A DNA stretch of 64,000 nt, taken from Maribacter luteus. GTDB taxonomy: Bacteria > Bacteroidota > Bacteroidia > Flavobacteriales > Flavobacteriaceae. Every line of letters starts with the position of its first letter. The stretch's first letter is position 1. The position numbers and the translations under genes were made by a program. The notes beneath the pieces were generated by a model. That model did no database searches, was not told where the DNA came from, and saw only the letters and a program-made list of their open reading frames with translations. The stretch covers positions 1 through 64,000 of the forward strand of contig NZ_WKJH01000004.1 of assembly GCF_009674825.1 (NCBI RefSeq), given 5' to 3'. Below, piece by piece: positions 7,170 to 19,755 of this stretch.

Positions 7170-8333
7170 ATGCGATATCGTTTGTTTTTTATTCTGATCA
7201 TGTTCACCTTTTCTAGGGTAATCGGCCAAGTTTCGACGGAGACCGTTGGGCAATTGCCAATGGAATTGAATGAATATTCAGGACATATTTTTTTTGATGG
7301 CAATTTGATTGCACACAATGATTCCGGCAATGAACCCATTTTGTATGTATTGGATACCTTATCCATGCAAATAACGAAAAGGGTTAACGTAGTAAATGCG
7401 GAGAATATGGATTGGGAAGACATTACCCAGGATGATGACCATATCTATGTTGGTGATATTGGTAATAATTTGGGTACGCGTAAGGATCTGGTCATATATA
7501 AAATCTTGAAGGGTGACTTTATCGGCCAGGATGAAGTAAATGCAGAAATCATTTCTTTTGCGTTTGAAGACCAGGAAAACTTTGATGATAATGGGGAAAG
7601 TGACTGGGATGCAGAAGCATTGACCGTTGTGAACAATGAATTATGGATCTTTACGAAACAATGGGTAACACAGGGGACGGTAGGTTACAGTGTGCCCAAG
7701 GAACCGGGGAACCATTTGGCAAAAAGAATGGATTCGTATCAGGTAAACGGATTGGTTACAGGGGCCACATACAATGAACTTAACAATGACTTATTGTTCT
7801 CTGCCTATTCCAACACTTTGCAACCTTTCGTTATAAGGATCAAGGATGTAGATACCTCGGGTATTTTTGATGGTACAGTAGAACATATTTCCTTGGATAT
7901 TGATTTTGCACAAGTTGAGGCGATAACCGCAATCAGTGCCCAACGTTACTTCATCGGTTCTGAACAATTCGAAAGAAGCAACCTATCCATAAGTTTAAAT
8001 CCAACATTATACAGTTTGCAGTTTAGTCCAGAGGAGGAGGTTAATGAGGAAGAAATCCCTGAGGAGGAAGAATCGCCAAATAATGATCAAGAAGAAGACC
8101 GCCTGCTACTTTATGGCACTTATGATTCTGAAGTGCTGAGTTATGATCTGCTGTCAGATAAATCGGTTTTGGCCCAAGCAATTTTCGATACTTCAGGGAA
8201 AATGGTCAGGTTTCAATTAGGTGCCGATATTGAAAACAACAATCTATACCTGAATACATTAAAATCGGGTGTATACTATCTCACCGTTTATTTAGGTGAT
8301 AAAGTACTTTCCGAACCTTTCCTGGCCTATTGA
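7170..8333 (+). CDS. Secreted beta-propeller-like protein with T9SS-like tail
   Basis: The 387-residue product begins with a signal peptide ending VIGQ near residue 20. Its body (about 25-280) alternates short hydrophobic strands with acidic turns (NMDWEDI, VGDIGNN, SDWDAEAL), as in beta-propellers. An acidic linker of Glu, Pro and Asn (about 285-310) leads to a C-terminal module with IFDTSGKMVRF and LKSGVYYLTVYLGDK, which matches the type A T9SS sorting-domain pattern. It should cross the outer membrane by the type IX system and be anchored or released. The function is not recognised. Confidence 0.7.
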   Translation: MRYRLFFILIMFTFSRVIGQVSTETVGQLPMELNEYSGHIFFDGNLIAHNDSGNEPILYVLDTLSMQITKRVNVVNAENMDWEDITQDDDHIYVGDIGNNLGTRKDLVIYKILKGDFIGQDEVNAEIISFAFEDQENFDDNGESDWDAEALTVVNNELWIFTKQWVTQGTVGYSVPKEPGNHLAKRMDSYQVNGLVTGATYNELNNDLLFSAYSNTLQPFVIRIKDVDTSGIFDGTVEHISLDIDFAQVEAITAISAQRYFIGSEQFERSNLSISLNPTLYSLQFSPEEEVNEEEIPEEEESPNNDQEEDRLLLYGTYDSEVLSYDLLSDKSVLAQAIFDTSGKMVRFQLGADIENNNLYLNTLKSGVYYLTVYLGDKVLSEPFLAY

Positions 8334-8390
8334 CCGTATGGTTTACTTATATTTAAGAGTTTGTTAACAAATGTGACAGTTCTTTATAAT

Positions 8391-8398
8391 TAGTTTTG
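8391..8398 (+). promoter_or_regulatory. Bacteroidota -7 element for DUF2911 gene
   Basis: tagttttg matches TAnnTTTG exactly and lies 25 bases before the ATG at 8423. The only upstream TTG (8361-8363) is 27 bases away, longer than usual, so the -33 part is uncertain. Confidence 0.4.
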
Positions 8399-8422
8399 GA
8401 AAAACTATAATTCAACGACAAA

Positions 8423-9274
8423 ATGAAAAAACTAGTAGTATTAGTATGTGTGGCTTTGGTTTCCTTTTCGATGGAAGCGCAAATTACGACGCCACAAGCG
8501 AGTCCGTCTTCAACATTGAAACAGACCGTAGGATTAACAGATGTGACCGTAGAGTATTCCAGACCTTCTATGCGCGGTAGAACCATCTTTGGTGATTTGG
8601 TGCCTTATGACAAATTATGGAGAACCGGAGCCAATGGGTACACCTTGATTACCTTTAGCGATGATGTGAAAATCGCCGGACAAGATGTAAAAGCGGGTAC
8701 ATATTCTATTTTCACGAAACCGGGCACCGCTTCTTGGGAAGTTTTCTTTTATACAGACACACAAGGTGGTGGCACACCAAGGGATTGGGATGATAACAAA
8801 GTTGTTGCAAAAACGACGGCACAGGTATTTCCTATGCCTGAAGGGACTACCATAGAAAGCTTTACGATTACCATTGATGATTTGACCTCTAGTTCTGCAA
8901 ATCTTGGTTTAATGTGGGAAAATGTATATGTAGCAGTTCCTTTTGAGGTACCTACTGACGTGGCAGTTGAAAAAGATATTGAAAGGGCCTTAGGTGGTCC
9001 AAGTGCGGGAGATTACTATGCAGCTGCCGTATATTACTCAAGTGAAGGGAAAGACATAAACAAGGCCAAGGAATGGATGGATAAAGCCATGTCAATGACC
9101 GAAAAACCTGCTTTCTGGCAATTAAGGCAACAATCGTTGATCCAGGCAAAGTCCGGTGATAAAAAAGCGGCAATAGCTACTGCAAAAAAATCTTTGGCAG
9201 CAGCAGAAGAAGCCGGTAATGCAGATTACGTTAAAATGAACAAAGACTCTTTAAAAGAGTGGGGTGGTATGTAA
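8423..9274 (+). CDS. DUF2911 domain-containing protein
   Basis: This 283-residue protein has a signal peptide (cleavage after MEAQ near residue 19) and a DUF2911 domain over about 25-180, recognisable from VTVEYSRPSMRGR, KLWRTGANGYT and GTYSIFTKPG. The remaining ~100 residues form helices like a TPR pair (AKEWMDKAMSM, KSGDKKAAIATAKKSLAAAEEAG). It is expected in the periplasm or on the outer membrane. The family is common in Bacteroidota and has no assigned function. The gene is monocistronic: a -7 element precedes it and a strong terminator follows. Confidence 0.92.
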   Translation: MKKLVVLVCVALVSFSMEAQITTPQASPSSTLKQTVGLTDVTVEYSRPSMRGRTIFGDLVPYDKLWRTGANGYTLITFSDDVKIAGQDVKAGTYSIFTKPGTASWEVFFYTDTQGGGTPRDWDDNKVVAKTTAQVFPMPEGTTIESFTITIDDLTSSSANLGLMWENVYVAVPFEVPTDVAVEKDIERALGGPSAGDYYAAAVYYSSEGKDINKAKEWMDKAMSMTEKPAFWQLRQQSLIQAKSGDKKAAIATAKKSLAAAEEAGNADYVKMNKDSLKEWGGM

Positions 9275-9297
9275 AATCCACTTTATATGATTTTAAG

Positions 9298-9327
9298 AAA
9301 CCCTGTCCTTTTCGGCAGGGTTTTTTT
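9298..9327 (+). terminator. Rho-independent terminator after DUF2911
   Basis: A 7-pair stem (ccctgtc with ggcaggg, one G-U pair) and a 6-base loop are followed by a run of seven T. It lies 24 bases after the stop at 9274. Confidence 0.9.
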
Positions 9328-9388
9328 ATGCTTTTATGGATATAAATGTGATGGGATCTAGTACTTTTATATAACCACCATTCCATAG

Positions 9389-12607
<3,219 letters not shown>

Positions 12608-12665
12608 TTTCTAAAAACTAAATCGTTTATCCCAGATAATATCCGGTGTTGGTTTTAAAACCCAT

Positions 12666-14402
12666 TTAGGTTTGTATGGGTGGTTTTTTCAACAATCTAT
12701 CAAAAGCTTCAAATACAAAAGAGAAAAGAATGACCAATGCCGCACCAATAAAGTTCAACCATAAATAACCTAATTTTTCCTGTCCTTCAGGGTAAATATA
12801 GATCAGGTTGTAATAGGTAATGCAAACCAATGTCTGCGTTAGTATCGCTGAAATAAATACGGCATTACCTTTTACGTATTTAAAGAAAAATGCCAAAAGG
12901 AAGATACCAAGAACATTACCATAGAATATACTACCTATAATATTCACCAATTGGATCAGATTATCGAAAAGGTGGGCGATACAGGCGATAACAATGGCCA
13001 CTATTCCCCATAGCAGGGTAAACCCCTTTGAAACACGAACATAGTGTTTATCAGAGAAATTGTTATTGTTTTTCCTCCTTTTATAAAGATCCAAGGCCGT
13101 TATGGTTCCCAATGCGTTAAGTTCCGAAGCCGTAGAAGACATGGCCGCCGATAAAATTACCGCCAACAATAATCCTATGAGCCCTCTCGGTAGATTGTTC
13201 AATATAAAATGGATGAAAACATAATCCTTATCATTGGTTTCAATTGAATCATCGGATAATTTGATCAACGCCTTGGCTGCGACCCTATTGGTGCTATCTT
13301 TTTTGTTTATGCCGATAATCTGCATCTTGGCCGCCTCTATCGCCGTATATTCTTTTAAATCCAACGCAATGGCATATTTGTTCTGGGCTATAATCTTTTC
13401 AGATTCCAATTCAATTTGTCGTTGTTGTAAAACTTTGTAATCGTCGGCATAATCCGAATTCATAACACTACTGGTTGCCGCAGGATTAAAGTTAAGGGGA
13501 GAGGGATTGTACTGATAAAAAACAAAGACCATGACCCCTACCAATAAAATGAAGAACTGCATGGGAATTTTAAAAATCCCGTTGAAAACAAGGCCTAATT
13601 GGCTTTCCCGTACCGATTTACCTGATAAATAACGTTGTACTTGACTTTGGTCAGTTCCAAAATAGGCCAAGGCCAAAAACAATCCGCCGGTGATACCGCT
13701 CCAAAACGTATATCTACTTTTAGTATTGAAGCTAAAGTCAAGAATATTAAGTTTATCACTAGCACCAGCAATTTTAAGTGCTTTTTCAAATCCAATATCA
13801 TTGGGTAAATAGCCTAGGATAAAGAAAAAGGCCATGAACATACCGGTAATGATAATGAACATCTGTTGTTTTTGGGTCACACTAACGGCCTTGGTACCTC
13901 CGGATACGGTGTAAATAATAACCAATGTGCCAATGATAATATTCAAGGTTCGTAAATCCCACCCAAGAACGGCGGACAAAATAATGGACGGTGCAAAAAT
14001 GGTAATCCCCGCTGCCAAACCACGTTGCACCAAAAACAGAATGGCCGCCAAAGATCGGGTTTTAAGATCAAATCTATTTTCTAAAAATTCGTAAGCGGTA
14101 TAAACCTTTAATTTGTGATAGATGGGAACAAAAACAAGGCATATGATGATCATGGCCAAAGGAAGTCCAAAATAGAACTGGACAAACCCCATACCATCAT
14201 GAAAGGCTTGGCCTGGAGTGGATAAGAACGTAATGGCGCTGGCCTGTGTCGCCATGACCGAAAGTCCGATCGTCCACCATTTAGATTGGCTCCCACCCCT
14301 TACATAATCATCAACGTCTTTACTGCCACGGGTTTTCCAGACCCCATAGCCAACAATGAATAAAAGCGTTCCTGAAAGAATGATCCAATCTAATGTCCCC
14401 AT
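12666..14402 (-). CDS. Sodium:solute symporter (SSS/SLC5 family)
   Basis: A 578-residue inner-membrane transporter with about 13 hydrophobic helices. SSS features include WWTIGLSVMATQASAITFLSTPGQAF near residues 42-67, GGLAxG-like helices and a conserved TASELNALGTITALDLYKRR stretch. A charged, mostly helical insert of about 90 residues (roughly 300-395, many Glu, Lys and Gln) sits between two helices and is unusual for the family. The substrate is probably a sugar or a deacetylated amino sugar, judging from the PIG-L gene upstream; that is inference. The start is one base after the stop of the 33-residue peptide gene. Confidence 0.9.
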   Translation of the reverse strand: MGTLDWIILSGTLLFIVGYGVWKTRGSKDVDDYVRGGSQSKWWTIGLSVMATQASAITFLSTPGQAFHDGMGFVQFYFGLPLAMIIICLVFVPIYHKLKVYTAYEFLENRFDLKTRSLAAILFLVQRGLAAGITIFAPSIILSAVLGWDLRTLNIIIGTLVIIYTVSGGTKAVSVTQKQQMFIIITGMFMAFFFILGYLPNDIGFEKALKIAGASDKLNILDFSFNTKSRYTFWSGITGGLFLALAYFGTDQSQVQRYLSGKSVRESQLGLVFNGIFKIPMQFFILLVGVMVFVFYQYNPSPLNFNPAATSSVMNSDYADDYKVLQQRQIELESEKIIAQNKYAIALDLKEYTAIEAAKMQIIGINKKDSTNRVAAKALIKLSDDSIETNDKDYVFIHFILNNLPRGLIGLLLAVILSAAMSSTASELNALGTITALDLYKRRKNNNNFSDKHYVRVSKGFTLLWGIVAIVIACIAHLFDNLIQLVNIIGSIFYGNVLGIFLLAFFFKYVKGNAVFISAILTQTLVCITYYNLIYIYPEGQEKLGYLWLNFIGAALVILFSFVFEAFDRLLKKPPIQT

Positions 14403-14403
14403 A

Positions 14404-14505
14404 TTACATAAAAGCTGTCATAAGATAACTAAAAAGCAAGATATAGATGGCATTCAATACCAAAACCAAGGTATATTCCTTTTTCCATTCTAGTTTGTTG
14501 TTCAT
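14404..14505 (-). CDS. 33-residue single-pass membrane peptide
   Basis: The frame encodes a charged head (MNNKLEWKKEY) and one hydrophobic helix (TLVLVLNAIYILLFSYLM) ending TAFM. Its ATG is 2 bases after the PIG-L stop and its TAA is 1 base before the transporter's ATG, so the spacing is that of a translated operon member. The layout suggests an accessory subunit or regulator of the symporter, like other transporter micropeptides. The family is not recognised by name. Confidence 0.75.
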   Translation of the reverse strand: MNNKLEWKKEYTLVLVLNAIYILLFSYLMTAFM

Positions 14506-14507
14506 AA

Positions 14508-17039
14508 TCAACCTTTTATAGGTGTTTTTTGTTTTACGTCACTCTTTCCAATAGATAACATATTGGCAAATAATTTATAAGCTCCGGGTACGCCTGCAGG
14601 CAATTCCCTGAAAAAACTCAAACCTGTATAAATATAGTTCCCTTTTCCATAAGGCGCTATTAATAGGCTTCCTTCTTTTGCTGTTTCCCCTTCATCATGC
14701 ATCGATAGGATAGGGGTGAACTTGGAATCCCATTCACTAGGGAAGTACAGTCCCCTTTCCTGTACCCATCCTTTAAAATCATCATTCGTTATTTTATTGG
14801 GATAATTGACCAATTCATGATCTTTCCCGATTATTTCAACTTCTGAATCCTCATTGGTAACCCGTTCCCTTGATAATTTTAGCGGAAAAGGGGCAATATC
14901 CTCGTATTGTTTGTCCCATCTACCTGCTGTATTGTACTGCAAAATTAAGTTACCACCCTTCTTAACATAATCGAATAAATATTTCTGTTTGAACTTTAAT
15001 TCAGGTACTACATTATACGCCCGTATGCCCACAACAATCGCACCATACTTGCTTAAAGTCTCCGCATTTATTGAATTTGGATCAATGGTATGTACTTGGT
15101 AGCCAATTTGCTCAAGACTTTTAGGTACGTCATCACCTGCACCTACGATATAACCTATATGTTCCCCTACTTTTTTGATATTCAAACGAACTACTTTTGC
15201 TTCTGTAGGTAACAAGACCGATTGGGTGGGGATATGGTCATAGGCTATGGTGACCAACTCTTTCGACAATTCTTTTCCATCGACTTTAATAATGGGCGAA
15301 ATAAAACTTTCATCCTCGCTTTCCGGAGGGGTCAATTCAAAAAACACAATTTGTTCATCCCCTTTATTTTTGATTTCAAAAGGTTTACTTTCTTTGTCCA
15401 CTATCCAGCCTTTGGAATAACATAATTCAATTTCACCTTTGATATTATCCCTATGGGCCTTAATGGAAACAGGTACTTTTTTAGGTTTACCGTCGGCAAA
15501 GATCATAACCTTGTCTTGAAAACTAGCCGTAGCTACTGGTAGAATATCAAAAGGATGGTATAATTCGCCATGATCAGGCTTGGAATACCTATGAATAACG
15601 GGTTTGTCAATTGCAATCGGGTAACCTTCTATCTCTAAATTGAAAACCGCATGGAAAGCCGGTGGTGTTTCAGGGTTACCGATTAAATCAGGGTCTTCTA
15701 CCGTGTACATGCCTAAAGTTCCTTTTTTATTTAACCAATACGGGCTTGTATAAGAAATGTCATCAGGAATATTTAATTGAACCTTAAATTCTTGCTTATC
15801 ATTATCGGTAAGGTTTATATCCTTATCCGCCGAGACTAAATCACTGATTACAACGGATTTAAGTTTGATATCGGAACTACTACGATTAACGACCTCGATA
15901 TTTATTTCTGCCGTACTCCCTGGAATGGCCATGGCATCTTTGGATGAAGCCTCTAAATATAAACCTGAAATCGTGGTTATGATGTCTTTCAGTTCTTCCG
16001 ATTTGATCTCTTTCCAATAGGTGTCAGGAATTTCCTGTAACAATTGATAAGCCTTTATAAGTTCTTTTATATGTGCTGACGGATTTTTGAAATTGTAATT
16101 TTTTTCAATTTCATATAAAATCGCACCGATAGCTTCTCCACCTTCAACTCGAGACCATGTGGTATCTATACCATCGAAAACATTGTTTTTATCGGCAGGC
16201 ATATTGCCTTTCAATAATTCAATATACTCATTTTGGGTGCCCCGGGTCATTAGTCGACCAAAGCCTTGACAGCGGTGTTGGCTACTCGCCAAGGAGGCAA
16301 TTTCATTGTTCGAAACGCCAAGCATGGGATAGTAAACGCCAATATCGAAACTAAGCATGTTCGACTTATCCGCGGCCTTGAATTTCTCTTCACTACCGTA
16401 AAACCACCAGGAGGTATTGAAAAACAACCTTTTGGGTTGCCAAGTTTTTAAATCATTCAATTGATTGGGATAGGATGTAGGATCAGAGGCCAAATCAAAA
16501 GCTTCAAAACTCAACATGGCCGAAGATGTATGATGACCATGGGTAGTTCCCGGTGACCTGTGATCGAACCTATTAATAATCACATCGGGTTTAAATTTTC
16601 GGATCATCCGAACTACATCACTAAGTACACTATCCTTATTCCATATTTTAAGGGTTTCGTTCGGGTGTTTGGAATATCCGAAATCAACCGCACGGGAAAA
16701 AAACTGTTGTCCGCCATCAACGCGGCGTGCTGCCAAAAGTTCCTGCGTTCGTAAAACCCCTAAAAGCTCTCGAAGTTCAGGACCGATTAGATTTTGACCC
16801 CCGTCTCCACGGGTCAATGATAAATAAGCGGTTCGTGCTTTAACTTCATTTGATAGATACGAAATCAGCCTTGTGTTTTCATCATCGGGATGTGCGGCTA
16901 TATATAATGCGGAACCCAAAAAATTCAATTTTTGAATGGCATGATAGATATCTGAAGAAGAATTCTTTGTGGGAACTTGGGAATAAGAGGTGTTTATAAA
17001 TAGAAGGATTCCTATGAAGGAGGCCAAGTAATTTCGCAT
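14508..17039 (-). CDS. Secreted PIG-L family deacetylase, multidomain
   Basis: This 843-residue protein has a signal peptide ending TSYSQ near residue 21. The N-terminal PIG-L/LmbE domain (about 40-270) carries the zinc motif AHPDDEN and a later GTTHGHHTSS with the third ligand. Known relatives are zinc-dependent N-deacetylases of GlcNAc conjugates. The following 550 residues contain Ig-like segments (about 360-600) and a C-terminal alpha/beta part (about 630-830, GAIVVGIRAYNV, GGNLILQYNT, GLSFFRELPAGVPGAY). It is periplasmic or secreted and is the first gene of an operon with the membrane peptide and the SSS transporter, suggesting sugar processing followed by uptake. Confidence 0.88.
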   Translation of the reverse strand: MRNYLASFIGILLFINTSYSQVPTKNSSSDIYHAIQKLNFLGSALYIAAHPDDENTRLISYLSNEVKARTAYLSLTRGDGGQNLIGPELRELLGVLRTQELLAARRVDGGQQFFSRAVDFGYSKHPNETLKIWNKDSVLSDVVRMIRKFKPDVIINRFDHRSPGTTHGHHTSSAMLSFEAFDLASDPTSYPNQLNDLKTWQPKRLFFNTSWWFYGSEEKFKAADKSNMLSFDIGVYYPMLGVSNNEIASLASSQHRCQGFGRLMTRGTQNEYIELLKGNMPADKNNVFDGIDTTWSRVEGGEAIGAILYEIEKNYNFKNPSAHIKELIKAYQLLQEIPDTYWKEIKSEELKDIITTISGLYLEASSKDAMAIPGSTAEINIEVVNRSSSDIKLKSVVISDLVSADKDINLTDNDKQEFKVQLNIPDDISYTSPYWLNKKGTLGMYTVEDPDLIGNPETPPAFHAVFNLEIEGYPIAIDKPVIHRYSKPDHGELYHPFDILPVATASFQDKVMIFADGKPKKVPVSIKAHRDNIKGEIELCYSKGWIVDKESKPFEIKNKGDEQIVFFELTPPESEDESFISPIIKVDGKELSKELVTIAYDHIPTQSVLLPTEAKVVRLNIKKVGEHIGYIVGAGDDVPKSLEQIGYQVHTIDPNSINAETLSKYGAIVVGIRAYNVVPELKFKQKYLFDYVKKGGNLILQYNTAGRWDKQYEDIAPFPLKLSRERVTNEDSEVEIIGKDHELVNYPNKITNDDFKGWVQERGLYFPSEWDSKFTPILSMHDEGETAKEGSLLIAPYGKGNYIYTGLSFFRELPAGVPGAYKLFANMLSIGKSDVKQKTPIKG

Positions 17040-17120
17040 AATAAAAATTTAGTTGGATCATAAAGATATAAAGAAACACAGGCAACCGGGAAAATTTACA
17101 TTTCTTTAACAGCCTTTACC

Positions 17121-17654
17121 CTAAAGGGTGTCATCATCGGAAACCGTATTTTTGGCGATTAAAGCAACCCCTTTTTGTAACATAAGGCTATTGGGGTAAG
17201 TAACCAATTCCCCATTGTCTTTTCTTAAGTATAAATGAAACGCCTTGATGTCCATAATATCAGCTTCTTCGGGAAAATCCCCATCTAGGATACGAATGCG
17301 ATCACCGATTTTAAAAGGAAAGGACAAAAATAGTATTATACCTGCCGTAACATTGCTCAAAATGGACCAAGAAGCGAACATGGCAACCCCGATTACAGCG
17401 AATATAGAGGAAAACAACAACCCGATTTCCTTGAAATTGACCCCCCAAATAAAAATCATGATACCAGTGCCCAGGATAAATAGGCCTATGGATACATATT
17501 TGATGATCAAACGGGTTCGGGCTTGGTTCAGATCACTGATCTTACCAATTCTACGTATCGCTTTTGAACTTAGGAATTTCAAGATCAAAAGTATTACGAG
17601 GGTAATGGCCGATGCAAAAATCTCTTGTTGGTTGGTGGCAATAAACTCTTCCAT
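17121..17654 (-). CDS. Small MscS-type mechanosensitive channel protein
   Basis: A 177-residue membrane protein with about three helices in the first 110 residues, then the MscS beta-domain signature (FKIGDRIRILDGDFPEEADIMDIKAFHLYL, read in two parts near 115-150). It lacks the large C-terminal cage domain of E. coli MscS, so it is shorter than the classic channel, as in many Bacteroidota. It is expected to form an inner-membrane channel that opens under membrane tension. Its start is one base past the stop of the upstream lipoprotein gene, so they are cotranscribed. Confidence 0.85.
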   Translation of the reverse strand: MEEFIATNQQEIFASAITLVILLILKFLSSKAIRRIGKISDLNQARTRLIIKYVSIGLFILGTGIMIFIWGVNFKEIGLLFSSIFAVIGVAMFASWSILSNVTAGIILFLSFPFKIGDRIRILDGDFPEEADIMDIKAFHLYLRKDNGELVTYPNSLMLQKGVALIAKNTVSDDDTL

Positions 17655-17655
17655 A

Positions 17656-18603
17656 TTATAGTCCTAATGTATCGCGCAAATATAAATCCTTATTTCTATT
17701 TTGTTGCCAATACGGGGTCTTTATCGTTTTGATCTTGGTCCCTTTTGAAACCATGGTTTTGGCATAATCGCCATACCCACCTTTAAAGGAGTCTGACCAA
17801 CTTTCAATTGTATACGGAAACTTCTCTCCGAATTTGATTTCCAGAACCCTATTCAGTTCAGGATAGGATATGGTATAGGTTTGTATGCCGTCTATAATGT
17901 CCAAAGATGCATTGGCCTTATAAGACCTTAAATCCTTATGTGCCATTCTCAGGTATTCAAAAGAAGGAATCATATTGAATTCACCTGTTGGCAAGGCAGA
18001 CGGATTGATTCTGATTTTATTCCAAAGTTCGTTTTCAAGGACTTCTTTTTCTAATTTTTGTTCATTGTCCCCCTCCGACTCGAAATAAGAAAATGAGCGT
18101 ACATCGTATTGCTCACGATTGTTCAATTGCGTAAAAACCTGTCCGCACCATTCTTGTGCTGAAAACGTGACTTTTAATGCGTGTTGATCGTCATGTACTG
18201 GATAAAAACTACTGCTCATTATAGCATAGGGGTAGATTCCCGTAAGATATTTTTTAGTACTGTTCAGTTTCAGGACAGGAATATTGTTTGGGTCTTTACT
18301 ATCCGCTTTTACCTGTTTATCGGCAACAAAAGGCTCAGTAACGTAAATTAAAACTGCCTTTCCATTTCGTAATTCACCATATCTGGCTTGTTCCAGATCA
18401 TAAGAGGTTATCTCTGCATTGCCCGCATACCAGTAGTCCTTGAATTCTTTGGAAAGAGGTTTGTTTGAAACTGAATTTTTTGAAGTTTCTATCATGGCGA
18501 TATCCGCATCCCGCTCCGATTTTTTGTCTTTACAGGATTCAAATAAACCACAACACATGGCCAAAAGTAATACGGTCAATTCAAGTTTTATCCAATGCTT
18601 CAT
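17656..18603 (-). CDS. Conserved lipoprotein downstream of maf
   Basis: A 315-residue protein with a lipoprotein-type N-terminus; the probable lipidated cysteine is Cys24 in LFESC, with CC at 17-18 as an alternative. The mature part is a mixed alpha/beta protein with VTFSAQEWCGQVFTQL near 160 and many aromatic residues. I start it at the ATG 18603 rather than at the GTG one codon earlier. Homologues beside maf genes are sometimes labelled as Maf themselves, but no Maf motif is present. The function is unknown. It sits in a run with maf upstream and the MscS gene one base downstream. Confidence 0.75.
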   Translation of the reverse strand: MKHWIKLELTVLLLAMCCGLFESCKDKKSERDADIAMIETSKNSVSNKPLSKEFKDYWYAGNAEITSYDLEQARYGELRNGKAVLIYVTEPFVADKQVKADSKDPNNIPVLKLNSTKKYLTGIYPYAIMSSSFYPVHDDQHALKVTFSAQEWCGQVFTQLNNREQYDVRSFSYFESEGDNEQKLEKEVLENELWNKIRINPSALPTGEFNMIPSFEYLRMAHKDLRSYKANASLDIIDGIQTYTISYPELNRVLEIKFGEKFPYTIESWSDSFKGGYGDYAKTMVSKGTKIKTIKTPYWQQNRNKDLYLRDTLGL

Positions 18604-18636
18604 CACTTTGTTTTGGATAAAACTACTTAAAATCGA

Positions 18637-19224
18637 TTAACCTACCATATCCATTAACGTTTTGTAAACCAATTGGGTGGGTAAGCCTACCACATTAGTG
18701 TAAGAACCTTGAATTTCCTCGATTCCTATAAGTCCGATCCATTCTTGTATTCCATAACCTCCCGCTTTATCATAAGGCCTAAAATTCCTTACGTAATATT
18801 GGATCTCATCATCGGTCAATTCCTTAAACTTTACTTTGGTGGTATGGTTTACCGTCTTTTGTGAACTGTTCGTGGTAAAAGAAACTGAGGTAATTACTTG
18901 GTGCCAACCGTTGGACAATGCTTTCAGCATTTCAAAAGCTTCTTTACTATCTGCTGGTTTGGCCAAGGAAACACCCTTATGCCATACGACGGTATCCGAA
19001 GTGATCAGTATTTCATTGGCGGTAAGGCTGTCTTTTAGGGCATTCGCTTTTAATTCGGCCAGATAATCGGATATTTCACTTGCTTTTAATTCCTGTGGAT
19101 ATACTTCATCAACCTCTTTCAATCGTATTTCGAATTGAAGCCCCATATCCTCGAAAAACTGCTTTCTTCTTGGAGAACCTGATGCTAAAATAATCGTATA
19201 TCCTAAGAACTTATCCTTCCACAT
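18637..19224 (-). CDS. maf: Maf-family nucleotide pyrophosphatase
   Basis: This 195-residue cytoplasmic protein matches the Maf/HAM1-like fold: ILASGSPRRKQFFEDMGL (residues 11-28) is the phosphate-binding start, TSDTVVWHKG (about 73-82) holds the catalytic Asp, and KAGGYGIQEW (about 150-160) follows. Maf enzymes hydrolyse non-canonical nucleoside triphosphates such as m5UTP or dTTP. It lies 3 bases after the KdsC-like gene in a minus-strand operon. Confidence 0.93.
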   Translation of the reverse strand: MWKDKFLGYTIILASGSPRRKQFFEDMGLQFEIRLKEVDEVYPQELKASEISDYLAELKANALKDSLTANEILITSDTVVWHKGVSLAKPADSKEAFEMLKALSNGWHQVITSVSFTTNSSQKTVNHTTKVKFKELTDDEIQYYVRNFRPYDKAGGYGIQEWIGLIGIEEIQGSYTNVVGLPTQLVYKTLMDMVG

Positions 19225-19227
19225 ATA

Positions 19228-19755
19228 CTAGGCTTTGGCTTCGTTAAAATCTTCGAACCAGTCGCCACGCACTTTCAATACTTGTTCCAGGACATCTCGA
19301 ACACATCCCTCACCACCATTTTTATGGGAAACATATTTACAGACCGATTTTACTTCCTGAACGGCATTTTGCGGACAGGTTGGTAGGGCTATCATTTTCA
19401 TAGGAGCTATATCTGGAAGATCATCACCCATATACAATACGTTCTCAGGGTTTATACCATAAACATCCAAGTATTCACCCAAGGGTTCGGCCTTATTATG
19501 TGCACCCATATAAAATGTAGTTACTCCCAATCCTTTCAATCGTGATTTAACCCCTTCATTGGTTCCCCCGGTTATAATACAAACATTATAGCCCTTCTTA
19601 ACAGCTGTCTTAAGTGCAAAACCATCTTTAACACTCATCCTACGCAATAATTCACCTTGAGAGGTCACCTGAACGGTACCATCGGTAAAAACACCATCTA
19701 CATCAAAAACAAAAGTGGTGATATCCTTTAAATATTGCTTATAACTTTTTTCCAT
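19228..19755 (-). CDS. kdsC: KdsC-like HAD phosphatase (KDO 8-phosphate phosphatase)
   Basis: A 175-residue HAD-superfamily enzyme without a cap. The nucleophile motif FVFDVDGVFTDG is at about 16-27, IITGG at about 61-65 is motif II, Lys in NKAEPL is motif III, and GDDLPDIAPM is motif IV. The C-terminal NGGEGCVRDVLEQVLK is typical of KdsC, which releases KDO from KDO-8-P for lipopolysaccharide synthesis. The gene overlaps the DUF2520 gene by 17 bases and is followed at 3 bases by maf, so expression is coupled. Confidence 0.88.
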   Translation of the reverse strand: MEKSYKQYLKDITTFVFDVDGVFTDGTVQVTSQGELLRRMSVKDGFALKTAVKKGYNVCIITGGTNEGVKSRLKGLGVTTFYMGAHNKAEPLGEYLDVYGINPENVLYMGDDLPDIAPMKMIALPTCPQNAVQEVKSVCKYVSHKNGGEGCVRDVLEQVLKVRGDWFEDFNEAKA

